Assembly (NCBI GenBank): GCA_963662525.1
Contig: OY759717.1
Span: 248,001 to 312,000 of the forward strand
Source of the DNA: CAZSDU01 sp963662525
Lineage (GTDB): Bacteria > Bacteroidota > Bacteroidia > Bacteroidales > FEN-979
DNA: 64,000 nucleotides
Reading direction: 5' to 3'
The notes beneath the pieces were generated by a model. The model was not told the origin of the DNA, made no database searches, and saw only the letters and a program-made list of their open reading frames with translations. This document shows, piece after piece, positions 43,101 to 50,379 of this stretch; position 1 is the first letter of the stretch; every line of letters begins with the position of its first letter. A program made the translations under genes and the position numbers.

Positions 43101-43337
43101 ATCAACAGTACCCTGGGTCGTACCATCAATACTTCTGGCGTAACCCTGGTCGTACTGATCGTCATCTTTATCTTCGGAGGTGAAGTCCTTAGAGGATTTA
43201 CCTTTGCTTTGATCATCGGGGTTGTTTCCGGAACTTATTCTTCAGTGTTTAATGCCACCCCTATTGCCTATGATATTTTAATGTGGCAGAACCGGAGAAG
43301 AGAGAAGAAAGAACTTGCAGCCAATAAAAAGAAATAA
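40143..43337 (+). CDS. secDF: Fused SecD-SecF translocase
   Basis: SecDF uses the proton gradient to complete protein export through SecYEG. 1064 residues, SecD (1-~735) and SecF (~740-1064) in one chain, as usual for Bacteroidetes. SecD shows LGLDLKGGMNVTMAV and the six-helix RND block with AMAVDSNVIIYERMREEMRA; SecF shows GLDPGLDFTGGRSFIV and IGYSIMDTVIIFDRIREYRA. Both halves keep the Asp needed for proton transfer (V-D-S-N and M-D-T-V). A Lys/Glu-rich, low-complexity stretch (~285-370) interrupts the first periplasmic domain. Own promoter and terminator mark it as a single-gene transcript. Confidence 0.97.
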   Translation: MQNKGVVKFFAVTFVLVCLFQLSFTFISYRYSLKADAYANAPSVKEMAKVMAKGDPIREEYYFDSISKSRLEYFNDSLANVSVFNILLKQYTLKDVREREINLGLDLKGGMNVTMAVSVPDVIRALSGYNQDPTFNKALAKAIEKEKNSTADFVDLFYTSFKEADPNAKLASVFNTVELKDKINYNSTNDEVIKVVREETNGAIDRTYNILATRIDRFGVVQPNIQKLQTAGRILIELPGIKEPERVRKLLQGTAQLEFWETYQYPQLFPFFSEANKKLVSILSTGLDTLKADSTLAADSAGKIKAITEKQILAEKKEPTKKEAIKEEIKTDTSKENALLKKLGKDTSRTSTEAKRDQSFDEYSKKNPLFAYLNPAIYQTKDGQYQPGQTAMVGRAFIKDTARVNHMLLLVKNMFPRDMKLAWTVKPRDEEKDILELVALKVTSRDGSPALGGDVITSARQDYDQNGRVEVSMSMNSEGARIWKRLTGDNIGKQIAIVLDGYIYSYPNVNGEIPNGMSSITGGNMTVEEAQDLGNILKAGKLPAPARIVSEEIVGPSLGQESINAGLLSFIIAFIGVLLYMSLYYNGAGHVADIALFANVFFLFGVLASIGAVLTLPGIAGIVLTLAMAVDSNVIIYERMREEMRAGKGMRLVVKDGFHHALSAIIDGHVTTILTGIVLYIFGSGPIKGFATTLVIGLLLSLFSSIFIARLVFEWMLNRNMKITTGNKYTMNLFQNLHIDFIGLRKKMYLLSLLVILPGIISIFVRGLDPGLDFTGGRSFIVRFDQNVSTTQVRESLRKQFGESPEVKTFGPKNQVKITTKYLINDRDQKTDSIVNAKLFQGVKGYYKAPLSYTDFKATDAKKIIGELSSQRVDPTISYALIWQAVMAVIFSLVIIFIYIAIRFKNWQFGIGGVVSLFHDTLIIITVFTLFHGILPFGMEVDQSFIAALLTIIGYSIMDTVIIFDRIREYRALYPKRELANNINAAINSTLGRTINTSGVTLVVLIVIFIFGGEVLRGFTFALIIGVVSGTYSSVFNATPIAYDILMWQNRRREKKELAANKKK

Positions 43338-43353
43338 TGCCTTTTATTAAGTT

Positions 43354-43394
43354 AAAAAAGGCCGTCACGGTAACCCGTGGCGGCCTTTTTTTTT
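43354..43394 (+). terminator. Intrinsic terminator after secDF
   Basis: GGCCGTCACGG pairs with CCGTGGCGGCC (11 bp with one G-T) around a TAAC loop, followed by nine T. It begins 17 bases after the stop. An A run on the 5' side makes it potentially bidirectional. Confidence 0.92.
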
Positions 43395-43416
43395 ATTTAT
43401 ACATCACACTTTTATA

Positions 43417-43424
43417 TATCTTTG
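43417..43424 (+). promoter_or_regulatory. -7 element of the PorE-like gene
   Basis: TATCTTTG matches TAnnTTTG, 32 bases before the ATG and just after the secDF terminator. No TTG stands at -33. Confidence 0.45.
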
Positions 43425-43455
43425 TACGTTAAACCAGCATTCAAACGGCAAACCC

Positions 43456-45903
43456 ATGCGGTATCATTTTCCGGTTTTTCTTCTATTCATATTCCTGGCT
43501 TCCAGCCTGGTTTCTTATTCCCAGAACAAACATTCCAAAGCAGCTGATGATGCTTTTACAGATCAGATGTATCTGCAGGCATTGCAACGATATCAGAAAG
43601 CTTATTCCAAAGTTAAAAACAACAAAGCGGAAAGAGAACGTATTTCGTTCCGGATGGCAGAATGTTACCGGATGATGAACAATACCAAAAAATCAGAGGT
43701 CGCTTATAAAAGATGTATTGGCAGTAAGTATTATACTAAGGAGCCCCGTGTTTATTTATATTATGCCGATGCCCTGAAGGCCAATGGAAATTATGATGAA
43801 GCGATCAAGCAATATGAAGCATACAAAGAAAAAGTTCCCGGCGACCCCAAAGGAGATATTGGTATTGAAACCTGTAAGCTCGGAAAAGAATGGATGGCTA
43901 ACCCTTCAAAATATGATGTAAAGTGGGTAAAATCCCTGGCATCGAAAGAAGATGATTTTGCCCCTGCTTTTGCCGACAGAAAATATGGATCGATCATCTT
44001 CACTTCCGACCGTGGAGCGGCTAAAGGCAGGGATATTGATAATTGGACCGGCCTGGGCTTCTCCGACCTGTTCTATTCCCGTATAGACCGTAAAGGAGAA
44101 TGGAGCAAACCTGTGCTTGCTGATGAGGCAGGGATGCTGAATTCCAAGGCTAATGATGGTGTCGGCCAGTTTAATCCGCGTTTTTCAGCTTTTTATTTTA
44201 CCCGTTGCTGGAATGACCCCAAAAAAAAGAATGGTTGTGGGATCTGTAAGGTGAGCCGGCAAGGACAAACTACCTGGGGTGAGCCGGAAAAAATTGATCT
44301 GGGGGGCGATAGTTCCTATGTTTTTGGTCATCCTACGGTTAGCAATGATGAAACTATCTTTTTTTCTGCAGAACTTCCCGGAGGACATGGGGGAAAAGAT
44401 ATCTGGATGACCAAGAAAAAAGCCAAAGGCGGAGGTTATGCAAAAGAAAATCTCGGTCCGGAGATCAATACAACCGGAGATGAGTTGTTCCCATTTATCC
44501 GGTCCGACAGCATTCTTTATTTTGCCTCCAACGGACTTCCCGGCATGGGCGGATTAGACCTATTCCGTTCGGTTAAAACCAACGGAAAATGGGGTAAGCC
44601 GGAAAATATGAGGTACCCGATAAATTCTCCTGCCGACGATTTTGCCATCGTTTTTAATTTGGATGAACCGGAACAAGGTCTCTTTTCATCCAACAGGCCT
44701 GGTGGAAAAGGCAAGGATGATATATATTCCTTTGTGGTTCCACCCGTCTATTTCACGCTGGAAGGTACTGTAACTGATGACAGAACCCTTCAGCCCGTTC
44801 AGGGTGCCAATATACGCATTGTCGGAACGAATGGAAGAGCGTTGGAAGATAATACCGACGATAAAGGATTTTACAGTTTTAATAAAAACCAGATCTCCAC
44901 CAATACAACATATGAAATTCTGGTGACCAAAAAAGATTATTTTAATGAAAAGGGACGGGAAACCACTGTCGGATTGGAAAAAAGCAAGGATATAACCAGA
45001 AACTTTATCCTTCGTCCCATTCCAAAAAAACCAGTTGTACTCCCCGATATCCTCTACGATCTGGCCAAATGGGACCTGAAGCCTCAATACCAGGATTCAT
45101 TGCAGGGACTGATTGAGACCCTGGATGCCAATGAAACCATCATCATTGAATTAGCTTCTCATACCGACTCACGCGATTCGGATGAAAGAAATGATATCCT
45201 TTCTCAGAAACGTGCCCAGTCAGTTGTTGATTACCTGATTTCAAGAGGCATTGACCCTGACAGGCTGGTAGCTAAAGGTTATGGCGAACGCGTTCCCCGT
45301 GTGCTTAACAAGGATATCACCAAAGAAGAATTCACGTTTAAAGCAGGAACCATTCTTACGGATTCTGTCATTAATCTTATGCCCAATACCCTGGTTAAAG
45401 AGGCCGCTCATCAGATGAACCGACGTACCGAATTCAGTATTTTAAGAAATGACTTCGTTCCAAAAACGATGATCGGGAAGGCAACTCCAACGAAAATTGA
45501 AGTCGTCGTGAACCCCGAGGAAAACAATGTACCTTTCACTCTGACAAAAGAAGGATATTTCGTTGCGGAATGCTTTATCAATGGGTCCACCATGACCTTT
45601 AACTATGATCCTAAAGAAAAGGAATTTTATATTTCCCCGGATTATGCCTTGAAACTGCTGAAAGATGGTTTGATTGAAAAGACCGACTTCCAGGGCGATG
45701 TGACAAAAATCATCGGGGAAGGCATCATTGCTGACAAAGCTGTTTTCAATATTAAGGAAATGCGAATCGGACGTAATACAGTAAAAGATATCCAGGCTAC
45801 CGTTAACCGTAAAATAGCACTGATTCGCCTCGGAGAGGCCACATTGAAAAAATTTGGTTCATTCTCCGTGGATGACAAATTGGGACTGATCATTTTCGAA
45901 TAA
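43456..45903 (+). CDS. PorE-like OmpA-family lipid/peptidoglycan-linked protein with aspartic-protease-like C-terminus
   Basis: 815 residues. Signal peptide 1-22 (SYSQ). Residues ~25-130 are TPR-like; ~160-425 hold PD40/WD40-like propeller blades (FTSDRGAAKGRDIDN, LYFASNGLPGMGGLDLF); ~432-520 a carboxypeptidase-regulatory-like beta sandwich; ~528-665 an OmpA domain with the peptidoglycan-binding pattern LASHTDSRDSDERNDILSQK. This order is that of PorE of the type IX secretion system. Residues ~692-815 add a region with the layout of a retropepsin-like fold (FVAECFINGSTMTFNYDPKE), where the catalytic D-T/S-G is replaced by D718-P-K. The extra domain is probably non-catalytic. Single-gene transcript between secDF and purM. 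Confidence 0.78.
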   Translation: MRYHFPVFLLFIFLASSLVSYSQNKHSKAADDAFTDQMYLQALQRYQKAYSKVKNNKAERERISFRMAECYRMMNNTKKSEVAYKRCIGSKYYTKEPRVYLYYADALKANGNYDEAIKQYEAYKEKVPGDPKGDIGIETCKLGKEWMANPSKYDVKWVKSLASKEDDFAPAFADRKYGSIIFTSDRGAAKGRDIDNWTGLGFSDLFYSRIDRKGEWSKPVLADEAGMLNSKANDGVGQFNPRFSAFYFTRCWNDPKKKNGCGICKVSRQGQTTWGEPEKIDLGGDSSYVFGHPTVSNDETIFFSAELPGGHGGKDIWMTKKKAKGGGYAKENLGPEINTTGDELFPFIRSDSILYFASNGLPGMGGLDLFRSVKTNGKWGKPENMRYPINSPADDFAIVFNLDEPEQGLFSSNRPGGKGKDDIYSFVVPPVYFTLEGTVTDDRTLQPVQGANIRIVGTNGRALEDNTDDKGFYSFNKNQISTNTTYEILVTKKDYFNEKGRETTVGLEKSKDITRNFILRPIPKKPVVLPDILYDLAKWDLKPQYQDSLQGLIETLDANETIIIELASHTDSRDSDERNDILSQKRAQSVVDYLISRGIDPDRLVAKGYGERVPRVLNKDITKEEFTFKAGTILTDSVINLMPNTLVKEAAHQMNRRTEFSILRNDFVPKTMIGKATPTKIEVVVNPEENNVPFTLTKEGYFVAECFINGSTMTFNYDPKEKEFYISPDYALKLLKDGLIEKTDFQGDVTKIIGEGIIADKAVFNIKEMRIGRNTVKDIQATVNRKIALIRLGEATLKKFGSFSVDDKLGLIIFE

Positions 45904-45926
45904 TACGCATTAATTCATGAGGATTC

Positions 45927-47099
45927 ATGGCTGAAAATTCCCGTTATAACCAGAGAGGTGTTTCTTCGGGGAAAGAGGAAGTTCATGCCGCCATCAGAAA
46001 TCTGGATAAAGGATTATTTCCTAAAGCTTTTTGTAAAATCATTCCCGATATCCTTGGAGGTGATCAGGAGTGGTGTAACATCATGCATGCCGATGGTGCC
46101 GGCACCAAATCCTCCCTGGCTTATCTTTACTGGAAGGAAACCGGTGATCTGTCGGTATGGAAGGGAATTGCCCAGGATGCTGTGGTCATGAACCTGGATG
46201 ATCTCCTGTGTGTTGGAGCAACCGACAATATCCTGATCTCATCTACCATCGGCAGGAATAAAAACCTGATCCCGGGCGATGTGATTTCTGAAATTATCCG
46301 GGGAACCGAAGATTTCCTGACCTTGCTCAGAAGCTATGGAATCGGAATATGGTCGACCGGCGGTGAAACAGCCGATGTCGGTGACCTCGTCAGGACGATT
46401 ATCGTTGATTCCACGGTCAGTTGCCGGATGAAACGCCATGAGGTCATTGATAACGGGAATATTCAGGCCGGGGATATCATTATTGGACTGGCATCTTTTG
46501 GTCAGACTATCTATGAAAATGAATACAATGGAGGCATGGGGAGTAACGGACTTACATCCGCCCGTCATGATGTCCTGAACAAACCATATGCCTTCCGTTA
46601 TCCTGAAAGTTTCGATGACCGGATACCGGATCCCCTCGTATATACCGGAAATAAAAACCTTACGGATCCCAGCGAAATCCCCGGTGTAAACATCGGAAAG
46701 CTTATCCTGTCCCCTACGCGTACTTATGCTCCGGCCGTCAGAAAAATACTGGATCTTTACAGGGATCAGATCCATGGCATGGTCCATTGCAGCGGGGGTG
46801 GACAGACAAAGATATTGCATTTCGTTGATGAACTTCATGTAATCAAAGATCAACCTTTTCAAGTTCCACCGTTATTCAGGCTGATACAGGATGAATCCGG
46901 CACTCCCTGGAAAGAGATGTACCAGGTATTTAATATGGGACATCGCCTGGAATTATATATTCCAGAACATATAGCTCAAAGCATTATCACAATAGCGGCA
47001 GAATTCAATATCGATGCCAGGATAATCGGACATTGTGAAGCTTCCTCTGAAAAAAAACTCAGCATACACGGCGAATTCGGCTCCTTTGAGTATTGTTAG
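45927..47099 (+). CDS. purM: Phosphoribosylformylglycinamidine cyclo-ligase (AIR synthase)
   Basis: Purine biosynthesis step 5: ATP-dependent ring closure of FGAM to AIR. 390 residues, somewhat longer than the ~345 of E. coli. Visible blocks are MHADGAGTKSSLAYLYWKET (the ATP/metal loop), IAQDAVVMNLDDLLCVGATD, WSTGGETADVGDLVRTIIVD and GMVHCSGGGQTKILHFVDEL. The Bacteroidetes enzyme differs from E. coli PurM and appears closer to the second, longer group. It starts 23 bases after the PorE-like gene and ends 49 before prfA. Confidence 0.9.
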   Translation: MAENSRYNQRGVSSGKEEVHAAIRNLDKGLFPKAFCKIIPDILGGDQEWCNIMHADGAGTKSSLAYLYWKETGDLSVWKGIAQDAVVMNLDDLLCVGATDNILISSTIGRNKNLIPGDVISEIIRGTEDFLTLLRSYGIGIWSTGGETADVGDLVRTIIVDSTVSCRMKRHEVIDNGNIQAGDIIIGLASFGQTIYENEYNGGMGSNGLTSARHDVLNKPYAFRYPESFDDRIPDPLVYTGNKNLTDPSEIPGVNIGKLILSPTRTYAPAVRKILDLYRDQIHGMVHCSGGGQTKILHFVDELHVIKDQPFQVPPLFRLIQDESGTPWKEMYQVFNMGHRLELYIPEHIAQSIITIAAEFNIDARIIGHCEASSEKKLSIHGEFGSFEYC

Positions 47100-47120
47100 C
47101 ACCCTGATTGGCAAATTTCT

Positions 47121-47128
47121 TACCTTTG
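47121..47128 (+). promoter_or_regulatory. -7 element of prfA
   Basis: TACCTTTG matches TAnnTTTG, 20 bases before the prfA ATG. It lies between the purM stop and the chosen prfA start. The nearest TTG is 25 bp upstream, too far. Confidence 0.45.
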
Positions 47129-47148
47129 CACTCCCATTTATATTCAAA

Positions 47149-48222
47149 ATGCTAGACAAATTAGAAGCCATCAAACAAAGGTTTGAGGAGATCCAGACCC
47201 AGATGAATGATCCTGCGGTTATGGGCGATATGAAACGGTACATCAAGTTAAGTAAGGATTATAAGGAGCTTCAACCCATTATGGCTGGGTATGAGCGTTA
47301 CAAAGACATCCTTGCCAATATTGACCATGCCAAGGATATCATTCACAATGAAAAGGATGAAGAATTCAGGGTTATGGCCAAAGAGGAACTGAATCTTCTG
47401 ACTGCAGAAAAGGATACGCTTGAGGAAGAAATCAGGCTGATGCTCATACCTGCCGATCCTGAGGACGGGAAAAATGCCGTCATCGAAATACGAGCCGGTA
47501 CCGGTGGGGATGAAGCCAGCATCTTTGCAGGCGATCTTTTCAGGATGTACAACAAATACGCTGAAACCAAACGCTGGAAGGTCGATTTGGTTGATTTCAC
47601 CGAAGGAACCATGGGTGGATACAAGGAAATCATTTTCAATATGACTGGTGAGAATGTTTATGGCCAGATGAAATATGAATCCGGGGTTCATCGTGTACAA
47701 CGGGTTCCCCAGACTGAAACCCAGGGCAGGGTTCATACTTCGGCTGCAACGGTTGCTGTACTGCCAGAAGCCGATGAGTTTGACGTAGAAATCAAGCAAT
47801 CGGATGTACGTAAAGACACTTTCTGCTCTTCAGGACCTGGCGGACAATCAGTAAACACCACTTATTCTGCCATCCGGCTGACCCATGTGCCTTCAGGGAT
47901 CGTCGTATCCTGCCAGGATGAAAAATCCCAGATCAAGAATTTCGAAAAAGCCATGAAGGTACTTCGTACCAGGCTTTACGAACTGGAACACCAGAAATAC
48001 CTGGATGAGATCTCCAGGAAACGGAAAACCATGGTATCTACCGGCGACCGCTCGGCCAAGATCAGAACCTATAATTATCCTCAAAGCCGGGTGACCGATC
48101 ACCGGATCAATATGACCCTGTATAATCTCCCGGTGGTTCTGGATGGTGAGGTTCAACCCCTGATCGATGCCCTGCAGCTGGCGGAAAATGCAGAGCGGCT
48201 GAAGGAGGCAGGGAGCAATTAA
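47149..48222 (+). CDS. prfA: Peptide chain release factor 1
   Basis: RF1 reads UAA and UAG stops. The frame is open back to 47035 through the end of purM, but the ATG at 47149 (MLDKLEAIKQRFEEIQTQMN) gives the family length, 357 residues, and follows a -7 element. The GGQ catalytic motif lies in SSGPGGQSVNTTYSAI. The stop-recognition region shows the PxT-type loop as RVPQTETQGRVHTSA. A methylation target Gln follows the GG. It is followed by pyrF after 66 bases. Confidence 0.96.
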   Translation: MLDKLEAIKQRFEEIQTQMNDPAVMGDMKRYIKLSKDYKELQPIMAGYERYKDILANIDHAKDIIHNEKDEEFRVMAKEELNLLTAEKDTLEEEIRLMLIPADPEDGKNAVIEIRAGTGGDEASIFAGDLFRMYNKYAETKRWKVDLVDFTEGTMGGYKEIIFNMTGENVYGQMKYESGVHRVQRVPQTETQGRVHTSAATVAVLPEADEFDVEIKQSDVRKDTFCSSGPGGQSVNTTYSAIRLTHVPSGIVVSCQDEKSQIKNFEKAMKVLRTRLYELEHQKYLDEISRKRKTMVSTGDRSAKIRTYNYPQSRVTDHRINMTLYNLPVVLDGEVQPLIDALQLAENAERLKEAGSN

Positions 48223-48288
48223 TATTGGCGATTTACGAGTGAAAATAGCTGATAGTGATTCCCCGATTGGAAAATTCAATTTCAAAAT

Positions 48289-49128
48289 ATGAAACGAGCT
48301 GACCTGATCAATCTGATATTCAAAAAAAAATCCTTTCTATGTATCGGCCTGGATACGGATCTGACAAAAATTCCGGAACATTTGTTGAGCTCAGATGATC
48401 CGGTTTTTGAATTCAATAAAGCCATTGTCGATGCAACTCACGACCTGGCAGTCGCATACAAGCCCAATTTTGCCTTTTATGAATGTGCCGGAGTGAAAGG
48501 ATGGAACAGCCTCACAAAGACCATTCAATATATTAACGCCACTTATCCCGGACAACATTTCACCATTGCTGATGCCAAACGTGGCGATATTGGAAATACT
48601 TCTCAGCAGTATGGGAAGGCCATGTTTGAACCTTCATCCTCGGGCATGAATTTCGACGCTGTTACTGTGGCTCCATACATGGGTGAAGATTCCGTTAAAC
48701 CTTTCCTGTCCTACCCTGATAAATGGATCATTTTGCTGGCCCTGACCTCGAATAAGGGGGCCGCTGATTTTCAATTTTTCAATGCTGCCGGACGCCGGCT
48801 TTTTGAGCAAGTGCTCTCAAGTTCCCAGGCATGGGGCAGCAAGGAAAACATGATGTACGTCGTCGGTGCAACCCAAGCTGAGATGCTTGTAGATGTTCGC
48901 AAAATTGTTCCCGATCATTTCCTGCTGGTCCCGGGTGTAGGGGCCCAGGGCGGAAGTCTTCAGGAGGTTGCGAAATATGGCATGACCAAAGAGTGCGGGC
49001 TGATCGTGAATTCATCCAGGAATATCATTTATGCATCCACCGGTCTCGATTTCGCTGAAAAAGCCAGGGAAGTTGCCCAAGGAATGCAAAAGGAAATGGA
49101 AGCCATCATCAAGTTAGTGAGCTGGTGA
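48289..49128 (+). CDS. pyrF: Orotidine 5'-phosphate decarboxylase, long (type 2) form
   Basis: Last step of UMP synthesis. 279 residues, the longer PyrF group. The active-site motif FTIADAKRGDIGNTSQQYGK holds the Asp-Lys-Asp charge network; VVGATQAEMLVDVRKIVPDH and LLVPGVGAQGGSLQEV line the phosphate-binding end. The gene's last codons and stop lie within an 8-bp tandem repeat (49113-49160), so the C-terminus (KLVSW) derives from repeat sequence. Confidence 0.94.
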   Translation: MKRADLINLIFKKKSFLCIGLDTDLTKIPEHLLSSDDPVFEFNKAIVDATHDLAVAYKPNFAFYECAGVKGWNSLTKTIQYINATYPGQHFTIADAKRGDIGNTSQQYGKAMFEPSSSGMNFDAVTVAPYMGEDSVKPFLSYPDKWIILLALTSNKGAADFQFFNAAGRRLFEQVLSSSQAWGSKENMMYVVGATQAEMLVDVRKIVPDHFLLVPGVGAQGGSLQEVAKYGMTKECGLIVNSSRNIIYASTGLDFAEKAREVAQGMQKEMEAIIKLVSW

Positions 49129-49160
49129 GCTGGTGAGTTGGTGAGTTGGTGAGTTGGCGA
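49113..49160 (+). repeat. Six 8-bp tandem units across the pyrF stop codon
   Basis: Units GTTAGTGA, GCTGGTGA (twice), GTTGGTGA (twice) and GTTGGCGA follow without gaps. The pyrF stop TGA is in the second unit. Copy-number change would alter only the non-coding part or the last residues. Confidence 0.85.
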
Positions 49161-49166
49161 TTATTG

Positions 49167-50186
49167 TCAGTCAACGAGGGTTATCCAGCCATGCAAATCA
49201 GGTTCAAGTCCTTCCTGAATGCCCTTCAGTTTGTTATAAAGTTTGGTGGAAATCGGGCCTGCATGGCCATCCTTGCAATATTGATATATTTTTCCGGTAT
49301 CCCTGTCATGAATCTGACAGATCGGAGAGATGACTGCAGCAGTGCCACAGGCACCTACTTCATCAAATTCGGATAACTCTTCCACGGGAACATGCCGCCG
49401 TTCTACCTTCATCCCTAATTCTTCCGCGAGCAGACACAGGGACTTATTGGTGATGGAAGGCAATATTGAGGTGGAATCAGGTGTAACATATATTTTTCCT
49501 TTAATGCCGAAGAAATTGGCCGGACCAGCTTCATCGATATATTTTTTCTCCCGGGCATCTAAAAATATACAGGAAGCAAACCCGTCATTATGAGCACGGT
49601 CGCCGGCCTGTAAACTGGCTGCATAATTTCCACCCACCTTGATATGGCCTGTTCCTAATGGCGCTGCCCGGTCGAAATCACGGACGAGCTGCATCTTTAC
49701 CGGGTTGAACCCCTCTTTAAAATAGGGCCCGACAGGACCTACGAACACCATAAACAAATATTCTTTGGCCGGTTTAACCCCAACCTGAGCTCCTGTGCCA
49801 ATGAGCAGAGGCCGGATATACAGGGATGCACCTTCTCCATAGGGAGGAACATATTTAAGATTCAGTCTGACTGCTTTAAGCACAGCTTCTTCAAAAATCG
49901 GAGTCGGTACTTCTGCCATCATCACTCCTCGGGCAGAATTCTGCATTCTTTTGGCATTTTCCACCATCCGGAAAATCCTTATCTTTCCATCAACGCCGGT
50001 AAATGCCTTCATGCCTTCAAAAGCTTCCTGTCCGTAATGAAGACAGGTGGCAGCCATATGCATTGTAATTGTCTCAGAATCAGAGACTTCAAGATCTCCC
50101 CATTTTCCATCTTTGTAATAACAACGTACGTTATAGTCTGTTTTAAAGTAACCAAAAGGCAGGTTTTTCCAATCTATCGGGTTCAT
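49167..50186 (-). CDS. ilvE: Branched-chain amino acid aminotransferase
   Basis: PLP-dependent transaminase for leucine, isoleucine and valine, fold type IV. 339 residues, the longer (eukaryote-like, BCAT group II) form. The PLP Lys is in GTGHIKVGGNYAASL; GACGTAAVISPICQI binds the cofactor phosphate; the CxxC of mammalian forms is not present in this context. Start MNPIDWKNLPFGYFKTDYNV. It is convergent with pyrF and divergent from htpG. Confidence 0.93.
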   Translation of the reverse strand: MNPIDWKNLPFGYFKTDYNVRCYYKDGKWGDLEVSDSETITMHMAATCLHYGQEAFEGMKAFTGVDGKIRIFRMVENAKRMQNSARGVMMAEVPTPIFEEAVLKAVRLNLKYVPPYGEGASLYIRPLLIGTGAQVGVKPAKEYLFMVFVGPVGPYFKEGFNPVKMQLVRDFDRAAPLGTGHIKVGGNYAASLQAGDRAHNDGFASCIFLDAREKKYIDEAGPANFFGIKGKIYVTPDSTSILPSITNKSLCLLAEELGMKVERRHVPVEELSEFDEVGACGTAAVISPICQIHDRDTGKIYQYCKDGHAGPISTKLYNKLKGIQEGLEPDLHGWITLVD

Positions 50187-50308
50187 ATAAGTAGGTTTTT
50201 AGTTTGTTTCTCAGGAAGAAAGACCATGTAAAATTATAAATTTTCTGCGTCGGCAAACCAGTTCACAAAAAAAAATCACGGTAATTGAAGTTAAGGAAAG
50301 TTATTTGT

Positions 50309-50347
50309 CATTTTGTCAGATTCAAGCTCTTGGCATTTCATTTGATC
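50309..50347 (+). promoter_or_regulatory. Shared chaperone module, copy in front of htpG
   Basis: CATTTTGTC (50309-50317), TGGCA (50331-50335) and ATTTGATC (50340-50347) repeat the grpE-upstream module at the same spacing. The distance from the last block to the htpG ATG is 32 bases, similar to the 37 bases before the preferred grpE ATG. Confidence 0.62.
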
Positions 50348-50379
50348 AGCCTCTGGAAAACCAATAAAATTTAATCCCT

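Noticed and set aside
46239..46862. 207-codon open frame on the minus strand opposite purM
   Set aside because: It lies fully inside purM, which has clear family motifs; the frame shows no recognisable domain and is a shadow.
47035..47148. Upstream extension of prfA into purM
   Set aside because: The extra 38 residues are not part of RF1 and a -7 promoter element lies before the ATG at 47149.
47248..47799. 183-codon minus-strand frame opposite prfA
   Set aside because: Shadow of prfA; no signal peptide or domain pattern that would support it.
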